This document shows, piece after piece, positions 26,301 to 35,300 of a stretch of 64,000 nucleotides of DNA. The notes beneath the pieces were generated by a model. That model was given only the letters and a program-made list of their open reading frames with translations, was not told the DNA's origin and searched no databases. Source of the DNA: Lates calcarifer. Taxonomy: Eukaryota; Chordata; Actinopteri; Centropomidae. A program made the position numbers and the translations under genes. Location of the stretch: the NCBI RefSeq assembly GCF_001640805.2, contig NC_066848.1:6823688-6887687 (forward strand), written 5' to 3'. Every line of letters starts with the position of its first letter. Within the stretch, counting starts at the first letter, position 1.

Positions 26301-26763
26301 AAACACTTGTGTTTGTAGGAGAACCAGGTTTCAAAGGTGAGAAGGGGAGCCCTGGTCGAACCATTATTGGAGACCAAGGGCCAGCTGGTCCCCCAGGTAA
26401 ATAATTTAATATCTAATAATAATTTAAATAACTAATAATAGTTTTATTCAATTTATCATTCAGGTTATTTACAAAAAACCCTCTTGCTGAGGTACCTCTG
26501 ATATCTAATGTCACCTTTTACTACTGTGTACCGTTTCTTTGAACTGATCATTGCTTAGTCTTTTTGTCTCCGCAGGTCCAATGGGTCCCCAGGGGTACGG
26601 TAAACCAGGTCCTGCAGGTAAGCCTGGACCCCCTGGTCTAAATGGAGCAGAGGGTAAAAGTGGTAATCCTGGTATCCCTGGCCAGCCTGGGATATGTGAT
26701 CCATCCATGTGCTATGGTAGCATGATGAGGCGGGATGCTTACAGCAAAGGGCCAATCTATTGA
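8344..26763 (+). CDS. col21a1: Collagen alpha-1(XXI) chain, FACIT-type collagen, 28 coding exons
   Basis: Secreted extracellular-matrix collagen of 960 residues; human COL21A1 is about 957. Coding exons: 8344-8440, 8642-9202, 9387-9552, 9633-9861, 10521-10694, 12285-12362, 13320-13403, 14590-14652, 15093-15146, 15238-15291, 15404-15457, 19285-19338, 19439-19492, 19575-19628, 19997-20050, 21744-21788, 21882-21935, 22041-22094, 23126-23179, 23343-23414, 23883-23918, 24689-24733, 25525-25557, 25648-25794, 25907-25961, 26048-26239, 26319-26396, 26576-26763. All boundaries are GT-AG and phases agree; total 2883 nt. Order: signal peptide (1 to about 26), vWA (about 38-219), TSPN/laminin-G-like (about 220-405), linker, first triple helix (from Gly455 to 790), short NC2, second triple helix (831 to about 937), and a C-terminal tail with two cysteines. 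The first ATG fits a signal peptide, and the next gene is bmp5 as in other vertebrates. Confidence 0.95.
8642..9202 (+). CDS. col21a1: col21a1 exon 2: von Willebrand factor A domain
   Basis: One exon encodes essentially the whole vWA domain. The metal-ion-dependent adhesion site is intact: DGSWS (residues 46-50, DxSxS), the threonine loop GGNTRTG (114-120), and the acidic loop LTDGKS with Asp150. A sequon NITT is at residue 65. The domain normally binds matrix ligands or other collagens through a divalent cation. It starts and ends in phase 1, as expected for a shuffled domain exon. Confidence 0.93.
9387..12362 (+). CDS. col21a1: col21a1 exons 3-6: TSPN / laminin-G-like domain
   Basis: Exons 9387-9552, 9633-9861, 10521-10694 and 12285-12362 encode residues about 220-435. 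The segment starts with a cysteine-containing ETVCPARIP, continues through [26 protein letters not shown] and [19 protein letters not shown], and ends with the cysteine pair in [15 protein letters not shown]. This is the N-terminal thrombospondin-like module found in FACIT collagens, a beta-sandwich. Intron 10695-12284 is 1.6 kb and holds nothing recognisable. Confidence 0.9.
10347..10377. repeat. AT-rich inverted repeat (hairpin) in col21a1 intron 5
   Basis: Left arm 'atatatatatgagc', loop 'tat', right arm 'gctcatatatat': arms of about 14 bp separated by three bases. A short tandem 'aagcccttaagccctta' lies immediately before it. Likely a cruciform-prone simple-sequence palindrome rather than a functional element. 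Confidence 0.7.
13320..25794 (+). CDS. col21a1: col21a1 exons 7-24: first triple-helical (Gly-X-Y) region
   Basis: Eighteen exons encode 112 consecutive Gly-X-Y triplets (residues 455-790) without any interruption. Ten of the exons are exactly 54 nt, with others of 45, 36, 63 and 72 nt, the size classes of fibril-associated collagen genes. Each begins with a complete codon. The last two are unusual: 33 nt (25525-25557) and 147 nt (25648-25794), so the intron falls within a triplet (GE|K) but the register is kept. A cysteine-bearing lead-in (CAC, residues 450-452) precedes the helix. Confidence 0.92.
15458..19284 (+). other. col21a1 intron 11 (3.8 kb), no recognised content
   Basis: The largest intron of the gene. 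I found no exon-like Gly-X-Y segment, RNA gene or recognisable repeat inside. The flanking exons are both 54-nt collagen exons in the same phase, and the total chain length already matches the family, so a missed exon is unlikely. Confidence 0.5.
20051..21743 (+). other. col21a1 intron 15 (1.7 kb), no recognised content
   Basis: No exon, RNA gene or repeat was recognised. It contains a pyrimidine-rich stretch near 21310-21340. The other introns longer than 300 bases (including 22095-23125, 23919-24688 and 24734-25524) also lack recognisable genes. Confidence 0.4.
24775..24880 (+). repeat. Possible decayed teleost interspersed repeat
   Basis: The order 'ccccaaggatgttatctttc', a T/G-rich run 'tatttgtctttt', 'ccagcagaagaactgg' and 'gatttcaatggaatttgttg' resembles the common fish repeat of the form CCAAGGAGGTTATG - TTTGTTTGTCTGT - CAGCAGGATTA - GGATTTCCATGAAACTTGG. 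Similarity is partial and I cannot delimit it. Confidence 0.35.
25907..26239 (+). CDS. col21a1: col21a1 exons 25-26: NC2 interruption and start of second triple helix
   Basis: Residues 791-830 ([15 protein letters not shown], then [18 protein letters not shown]) are a non-collagenous segment with three cysteines, Cys823 and Cys826 forming a CTRC motif. This is the kind of cysteine-bearing hinge that cross-links FACIT chains. The second triple helix begins at Gly831. The exon pair uses phase-1 boundaries, unlike the phase-0 exons of the first helix. Confidence 0.9.
26319..26763 (+). CDS. col21a1: col21a1 exons 27-28: end of second triple helix and C terminus
   Basis: The second helix has two register breaks: GRTII (five residues, near 885) and GY (two residues, in GPQGYGKPG). 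It ends at GICDPSMC, whose cysteines (939, 944) are positioned for interchain disulfides, followed by a short polar tail ending GPIY. The stop codon TGA is at 26761-26763. Confidence 0.92.
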
Positions 26764-27735
26764 TGTAATGCAGCGCCACTGCAGGCACCAGTCTAGAGCT
26801 GATGTGGAACAAACAGCCATTCTCAGGAAGATCTCATCTTTACAGTTTGTCTCTGTCATGGAAACAAAACGGACCTCTTCTAACACCTTTTATGTGATCT
26901 CAGACAGTCATAGAACTAGATCCTATCACATTTTCTCTATTGGTATTTTGTATTATTAGTCAGATGTCTTTGAACAAGGTTTGAGGTTTTAATGGTGTTA
27001 AGAGAATTTGTAATTGGCTCCATTTGTTACCTCTCATCTGATCACCTTGAACTCGTACTAAATCTGTGTCTGAGTCTCTCTCTGGGCAGTATGGCTGGTA
27101 CATTTTCCCATATTGCCCCCTGGTGTTGCTTCATTGCATGTCGCTGTCTTAATTTTCACAGCACATCGAGTGGGTGCTATATGTTAGATTAAGAAAAAAA
27201 AAAGAGAACAAAAAAACACAACTTCTATAATCTATAACTTTCATGTTCAGTGATTTCACCATAAATTATGTCAGAAATTGGCATGTCTCAACACAAAACT
27301 GTGAGTTTGATTTCCTGTAGCTGATTATGAGCTGCTGTAAGCCTGTGTTCCTAAAGCATTCAGTTTGACTGTTAAGCACTTAACTCTTTATGCAAACTTC
27401 TACAACAGCTAATACTGTGTAAAAGTAACTAATACTTTCCCCCATTACAATACCAGTTAATTCATGTCATTTTATTCCAGTTAAAAAATGTTTAAAGTTT
27501 CACCGTCTAAGAACATGCTGACATTTTAATTTGAAATTTTATGTCATCTATGTTCCAGAGGCTTACCTTTCATTACTGTAGCAGGTATTTTATTGTTATT
27601 TATAAAAGAGTCATAACTGTGTATTTCAGTAGTGACATTTCTTAAGCAGCTTTTGTAATTTTATTTTGTGTCAAGGTGACTTTTGTATGAATCCTTTTTT
27701 TCTAGAATTAAAATATCATAATGATGTGTGAACTC
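26764..27735 (+). terminator. col21a1: col21a1 3' UTR and candidate poly(A) site
   Basis: After the stop codon there is about 1 kb of AT-rich sequence. The best poly(A) signal is ATTAAA at 27707-27712, followed by a TG-rich stretch (from about 27721). No AATAAA hexamer was seen closer. The exact cleavage site cannot be read from genomic sequence. Confidence 0.45.
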
Positions 27736-29317
27736 AGTTTGTCCTCTGCTTTTGGATTTAAGTTTCAGGTTTATTTCAGGACTCCATCACATCATCAATC
27801 TCATCTTCGTCCTGGAAAGTCTGGGTGTGGTGTGTGTGCTGTTGAGATGTTTCCATTTTGACTGCAGCATCAAAAAGGATGAAGTGTGATTGCTGTGGAA
27901 AAAACAAGAGATCATCACCTGGGTCTCCTACTAAGGACACAGCGTTAGGAAACTTGGATGCAAGTGCAAAAAGCTTCAGTAGGCGGTGTGTGTGTGTGTG
28001 TGTTTGTGTGTATGTGTGTTTGCGAGACTTCCAACAGCTGTGTTGTCACTTTGTACACTAGATGGCGCTATGTGGCAATAGACAGCATGTCCAGGAGTTA
28101 CATTACCTACATAGGAGCTTCCTTTTTTTCATCCTGGACAGCAGCCACCCATCACATGGAAACCTCTGAGTATTTATGTATTTGATTATCTCAGCATACT
28201 TACTTCAACATACTGTTTGCTTAACGCCCCTCTGAGAATGGAGCTTTCTGCATAAAGACTTTTGCCTTAAATTAACTTTTCTATACTCAAAGGCAGTTTT
28301 TTGCTTTGTAGGGAATTTATAGAATCATGAAAATGAAAATCATTGTAGGATATAGAGGCATACAGTGGCTCTGTGGTTCCAAATCCTGAATCTGTAGTAT
28401 TCCTATCAATCTTTGAGGTATATTTATCTGCTGCGCCATTTGTTCCTATAAGGGAATTTTGTATCCTCCTAGTTACAGTGCGGTAAAAGCTGGCCCACTT
28501 GTTTGTTGGTTAGATTAATAGAATATATATATTTTACATCATCCCAGTAGCTCGTGTTTAAGCCCATACAGTGTGAAAAACAGGATCCTTCTTGTTGTCG
28601 GTGAATGCAGCTGGAGCCCTCTCCTATAAACACGCGGACTTCAATAACTTGAGGTGATTAAAAGGCTCTGTCATTATTCTCTCACTCGTTAAGACGGGCT
28701 CTCGGATTTCAAGTGTCTCCTTTTACACTCTTGAGCCGCCACATTCATCATGGGACCGGGCTGAAGTTTTATTGCGGCCGCTAGAGGTGGATGCAAAAAC
28801 AAAAGTTGAGTGTGGGATGGACTCAGAGGGCAACTAGCCCCAGTACACTCTCTCAGGGAAAAGAAGAAGAAGGGGGGGAGAAGAAAAAGAAAAATGCGAG
28901 CCGGGGCATGAGTCGAGAGTTCCTCTCTGTTCATTTTTGACACAGTTCAACACATTTCATCCACTGGGAACTCCGGGTTATCCTTCGACGTTATGGGCGT
29001 ACCTACGTGTTTTTTCATCACAGAGGAGTAAGGTGAGGGACGGGGTCACAGCTCCATAAATAGTTGGTGTGGCACAGACTTTGGATGGACCCTGGAGGAG
29101 TACGTCCTGCTGGAGGAGACTCGCGCACAGGAGAGTAGCAGCGACTTTTCTGCAAGCTGATACCTCATTTGTTGAAGGGTTTACTGGTTTTAAAAAAACA
29201 AACAAACAAAAAAAACCTCTTCATTTACCACCGTGAAAGTTGTGGTGCCTGTGGCTAATATGGAGAGTCTATGATTCCGTATTGGCAGAGATATAAATTG
29301 CTTTATTTTCCCCACAG
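27736..29317 (+). promoter_or_regulatory. bmp5: bmp5 upstream region (promoter / 5' UTR candidate)
   Basis: About 1.6 kb separates the col21a1 3' end from the bmp5 start. A TATAAA lies near 28625, CpG content rises locally around 28730-29130 (including GCGGCCGC near 28773), and a polypyrimidine tract ending CCCACAG (AG at 29316-29317) sits 48 bases before the bmp5 ATG. That tract looks like a splice acceptor, so a non-coding 5' exon is possible. A donor-like 'aaggtgagg' occurs near 29030. None of this fixes the transcription start. Confidence 0.3.
27986..28022 (+). repeat. (GT)n microsatellite, interrupted
   Basis: A run of GT dinucleotides, interrupted by TT and TA, between col21a1 and bmp5. 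Confidence 0.9.
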
Positions 29318-29365
29318 AGTGCGATGTAGTTCAACCTCACATCCCAAAGTGAGCTATTTGTCAAG

Positions 29366-32300
29366 ATGACAGCGCTTACACCTTTGAACCGTGCTGTGCT
29401 TGGACTTGCGTGGAGCTGCTTGAGTTTTCTGTCCTGCGCTCATTGCGGGTTAAGTGACAACCATGTGCACTCCAGTTTTATTTACAGGAGGTTGCGCAAT
29501 CACGAACGCAGGGAGATCCAGAGAGAGATCCTCTCCATCCTGGGCTTGCCTCACCGTCCGAGGCCCTTCTCTCCCGGGAAGCAGGCGTCCTCTGCGCCGC
29601 TCTTCATGCTCGACCTGTACAACGCAATGGCCGTGGAGGAGGAGGAGGTGGTGGGGGTGCCACAGGGCGCGGGAAAGAACTTCGGTGCCAAGGCTCAAGG
29701 GCACTCCAGGAAAGGTTACTACAGCCCCCAGAATGCCGGGTACTCCCGTGTGGCACAGCCTTACCGAGCGGCCCCACTGTTAGGCCACAGCCCCGCGCTC
29801 ACCACAGCGCAGGACACCAACTTTCTCAATGACGCCGACATGGTCATGAGTTTTGTCAATTTAGGTAAGTGACATTAAAGTAGTCCCATCTGTCATCTTT
29901 TCTTATTAAATCAGAACTGATTAATGGATTAGTCCAAATTAGATGCAATCGATCCTGATTTCATTTGCATTTGACAAAAACCCCTCTCCACCTCATTCTC
30001 TCATCATTGTATCTTTTCTTGGTGAAGAGCCTGATCTTCTGTACATTAGATGTCATTTTCTAGATAATGCACTGCAGACAAGGAAATATAAGGACATTCC
30101 ACGGTGAAACCCAAAAGTCAGGCCGCACATGGACATATAGCACATGGCGTTTATTGTGAAAATAGATGTGGCTTGAGATGTGGATTTTTCTTTAGTCTAC
30201 GTTGCTCTATAAAAACTATAAACTATAACAAGCGTGTAAGCTAAGTTTGCAGTTGTTGACCTACTCTATTTATTTATTTATTTCTAGATTTAAATATCTT
30301 TAGTACATTTTCAGACATCAGTTATTATCCCTCAGAGATGTTCAGTTGCTTTAGCCTTGTGTGAAATATTTTGCATTCAACACAATTAAAATTTTTGACC
30401 TTATCAGTTTTTGCTGCTTTCTATTTAAAATGCAGCTGATCTGTATGATGATTGTGTTTGTTCAGTAGCCACGACCCTTAACCCTTCAGTTCAGAGCAAC
30501 TTATCAGATGACTGTCTGACCTTGAGAAAATTGGTCTAAATGATTTCCTGTTGTTAAAAGGGGAGTGATATTGAGTGATGCCTGTATTTCTCCTGGTTCT
30601 GTCTCTAGGAGAAAGCAGGAGTTCTACTCTCCATATCTGAGCTATTTGTTGCATTTATTGTTCTTGAATGAGAATTAAAATATCAAGCATACCACATGGA
30701 AAGTTACTTAAAAGTAGAATATGATACAGCCTTGCAGAATCTTAAACCAATGATTTAAAAAAAAGTCACCATAAAACAGACTTAATATGATATTGGCACT
30801 GTAGTTTATTTTCTTGAATATATGGCAAAACATGTAAAAGTGGAATTGTGTAGAGTTCCTTGGGAGTATAATCCCTCACCTTGGCCTGGGCCCATCTGTT
30901 TCCACTTACCACTATACCAGGGCATGTACACTGTCAGCCTTGAAAGCTCTGCTCTCATTCTGGTGACTGTCAGTGAAGTGCTCAATGGGGCTCTGTCTTT
31001 ATTACAGTACACTCAAATATAGCTACTGACCTCAGCTGTTTTACAAAAGTCCATGTGGGATCTCATGCAGTTTAATATGCCTACTGTAAGAATAAATAAG
31101 AAATCAAGCAATTTTTTAAAAATTCTGACACTAAAGTGAGATTGTATACAAGAGTTAAGATGTAACACACCAGCCATTTATTAATATTTTTAACAAAATA
31201 TGGATACCGTCCTTGTAGAACAAGCTGAATCCAATTAATATGCAACACATCAAGAATGCATGCGGCTCGCCCTTACCAGGGAGTGAGGTCATTATTATTT
31301 AATCTTTAGCTGTTTTAAATGCTCCATGCTCCATTCTTAGTAGTACTTCTGCTTCAGATTACTGCCTGTGGCTAATATAATGGAACACGCTCAGTGGGTA
31401 AAAGTCAGACCTGACCTCTGACCTCTTTGTGCTAAGTAACCGCAGGCGTTCTCCCTCGATAAAATATCAGGGAAGTGCACTGCATGATATCACCACGGAT
31501 GTCAGAAAATTCACTGAGCTCAGCTACATGCCTCAGGCAGGGGTGTGAGACAGTTGGCGGTCACTTTTTAGTATCTTCAGTCAACAGGTGATCATGTTGA
31601 TATACTAGGCTGCTTGATGTGGTTATTTAAGTAATTTTATTGAGGAACTTTATTTTGAAAAATCAAACCGTCCATATCTTTTATTCATTTCCATGCAGCA
31701 AAATATAAAATAACCTGAATAACTTTTTCAGGCCTAAAAAGATATCTCACATTACTCATTATAATAGAAATATTTAGTTTTAAAGGTTAAGGGTCATTAA
31801 ACACACTTGACTCATTGTATGGAACCTACAGGAGGTCAGTATAAGGTCAGAAATTAGGTCAGAGTAGACGCTCACATGATGTTGAAGAATCCTGTCTGGT
31901 CTTTTCTCTCACTTGAGGATCAGACCAAAGTGTCTTTAATTGAAATCAGCCTGTTTTTCTTAACTGACAGCCCATTCATCATGGCCAGAGAATGCAGTTA
32001 GGCACACAGTAGAGGGCCTGTCTGGGAACTGCTACCTGTATTCAGTTGACTGATTTAATGAACTGGAAAGTGCTTTTGTTGGTAGTCAAAATGTTTGGAT
32101 TGGACTTGGAATGTAAAAGAAGATGTAATAAATTACTATTTTTCTGTGTGTTAATGCCGGCATATTTTCTCTTTTGAGCAACACACACAGCGGTTCAGGA
32201 GGTGAAGCCATATTTTCTGATCAGTGTAAGCTTTGCTGCCAGTAAAAATGAAATTCATCACAAAATATTTTCTTTCCCAGTGGAGAAAGATAAAGATTTT

Positions 32301-35300
32301 TCTCACCAACGACGACACTACAAGGAGTTCCGTTTTGATCTGACTCAGATCCCAGATGGAGAAGCGGTGACGGCTGCAGAGTTTCGGATCTACAAGGACC
32401 GCAGTCATGCCCGCTACGAAAATATTACTCTGAAGGTTACCATATATCAAGTCATCAAGGAATATCAAAACAAGTAAGTACCAAACCAACTATTACACCA
32501 TTAATCTGACAGATATAGTTGCTAGTTACTTATGACACATTACACTCGACACATATGACCAACTTACAACAAATATTGTACTGTTATAGATTAGACCACT
32601 AAGAATATATAAAGTAATTAAAAATTGCTCAACCTCAACCAGCTAAAACATCAATATGATGCTTTTTCAGTTGCACATCAGTAATCTTAGTGCAGTAATA
32701 TATAACACTTATACAGGGACCATTCTTTTGCCTCATGAGTACTTCTACGTTTGATAATTAAAATACATTCTGCTGCTACTGCTATGTACTTTTGTTAAAG
32801 TATGAATGCTGGCCTTTTACTTGTACTGCTACTGTTTTTTTAGTAAAAGGTCTCAATACTTCTTGTACCACTGTATACAGGATATTTTAGGGGCATAATT
32901 TATTGAGGATCAACAGACCCTGATCATTGACATTTGAGAGAAAATGAATCTGAAAATGAGTCCCTGGGGAATCAAACATCTCAGAAAAAGAATATAGGCT
33001 CAGGACTTGCATCAAAGCTGTTTGTAACTGCAAGTTGACTGAAAGAAAACAGAAATAGCTGTTACTTCAGCTGTAGTTTGATCTTCTGTAGTAATCTTAT
33101 TTCACAGTTTTTTTTTGTTTTTTTTTTTTAAAGGCAAATACTCCAGCAGCTATTGTCTTGCACGGCTGAAACTTTTCCACTCACACTGAACGCCCTTCTA
33201 TCTCCAACTCTGCTCTCCTTCATTCGCACCATGTCTGCCTTACAAATATAGTTCTAGGATAAAGAGAGCTCCATTAGCAAGTTGGCCACTTATGAAGCTT
33301 GGAAGGTCCATCAGTTATCACTCGTCTTGTGTAGCCTGCTGGCCGTGTCCCAGATGAAACCATGAGGGACCATATTAGGGGGGGGAGGGGGCTCCCTCGG
33401 GTGTTCCCGTGATCACTGTTATGCCCACCACCTGCCTGTCTTAACAATATTCCGGAAGTTTAAACCATGACATAGCTGAATACACAAGGGTGTACTTAAA
33501 AGTGGGCCCACATTTGCTTGCCAAAAATGTGTGTGGGTGATTGAAGGGGAGATATGGCCCTCCTGGGCTTTGAAAAGGTCCAAGTCAATGGACTCTGCCA
33601 TCTTAAAGGGGAAGACTGCTCAGTTAAAGTTTTTATAGGGAATAGTATGTTTCAGTTAGTATTCACAAAGAAGAACAGTGCTTCCCCAGTGCTAGAAATT
33701 TGAGAATCAGTATCAGAATATGTGATTTTAAACAGTTTTCTCTGGGTTTTTCTAAACTTAAAAGGTTATAATGAATTCATAAGTTATGAGTACTATTCGC
33801 TTGTAAAGCCATACACATTATTTTATGTTTTTCTTCAGTATATCAGACAACATACCAACATTGTATACTCAAAATGGTCAGAGCCAAGGGTTTTCATTCC
33901 GTCATTTCTAAAAAATTCACTCTTGCACAAAGTACTGTTAGTTTATGGTTTCCTTAAAGTAACTTAATTGGGTATTTTAAGCATTTCACAATAGTGACCA
34001 TGTATGCTGTATACTACTAACAGTAACTTCCTCAGTTCATGTTCAGCTGAAATTTTGTTAGGGTCAACTAAAGGTCACCGTCAGTGTTAAATAAGTTAAG
34101 TATTCCTCACTACTATGAGTATAGGTTTGAACTCCAGATGCTGCTGTTAAAGGTACCCTGTGGAGTTGTTCTTTTTTTTTTGTAGACAAACAAAGTTATG
34201 TTTACACTCACTATTTCTCACCTAAACACACTGTGCTAATTGTTGAGTTCTAACAAACATGTTGAATACATTTCCCTTTTTTATATGTGTAGAGCCAGTT
34301 CTCAGAGGAATGTGTAATCTACAGTTTAGGGTAATTTTAAAATCACTCACCGACCTGACCTCATCTCACTCCACTATAAAAAGACAAAAGACAAAAGAGT
34401 GACAAAAAAAGTTTAAAGGTTAGAGTTCTTACCTGGCTGAGTGTTAACCACTTAGTTAAACTCTGTCTGAACAGCACATCCAGAAATCACACTTAAGGAG
34501 TGTCATAAAAAAATTCCCCTTGGATATGGCTGTTGGAATAGTGAATTCTTACCTACACAAACTAAATTATCACAGGATAAGCTTAATTCTGTACATTTCA
34601 AAGAGGAAGTTCAACAGTAAGTCACTCATAAGGATTCATCTTGTGTGGAATTCCACATGACGTTGAGTTTTATTACACCTGTAACAAACACATAAATAGT
34701 TCCTGAACTATTCAGGCCATATGGAAAATCTTGGTTCTCTCTGACCAGCACCATGTAACCACAAAAACTGAACAGGCCTTATCCGATCTGCTGCTTGAAA
34801 GGAATCCAATGCAAATTGCGAAGCGGGGCTTTTTCAACTTCGGGTTGATTGATGCCTTATGTCAGGCTTCATGTTAAAAATACACAAAGGCTGATACAAG
34901 ATTAATAAATCCTGAGCAGTTTTGCCCAACAAATAGCTGAAACCTTGGAGCATGCTTCAAAACACAACCCTGCAGTTTATTACGAGTCACAGCTTCTTAA
35001 CAATGGCGGTGCTCTTTCTTTTGGCATACAAAAATAGCCAATTACTTTTACACACCAAATCACCAGTGCGCAATACTCAGGGGCTTTTTAGAGAAGAATG
35101 TTTGGTTTCAAAAGGATAAAGAGATGAAGACACTAATAAAAGCCACTCAGATTCTGGCTTCTGCTACAGCGTTTGTATCCATTTGTGATCAGTCAGTGAT
35201 ACCTCGTTTATCTCTTCTGGTCTAACCAGTTAAGACCTCTTGGATTCAGTCTAAATGCCCTCAAAGAAGCATATGGTTTCTTTTTTGTGTCCCATTAAAG

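Noticed and set aside
29454..29783. Arginine-rich 109-codon frame within bmp5 exon 1
   Set aside because: Shadow frame of the GC-rich prodomain coding sequence.
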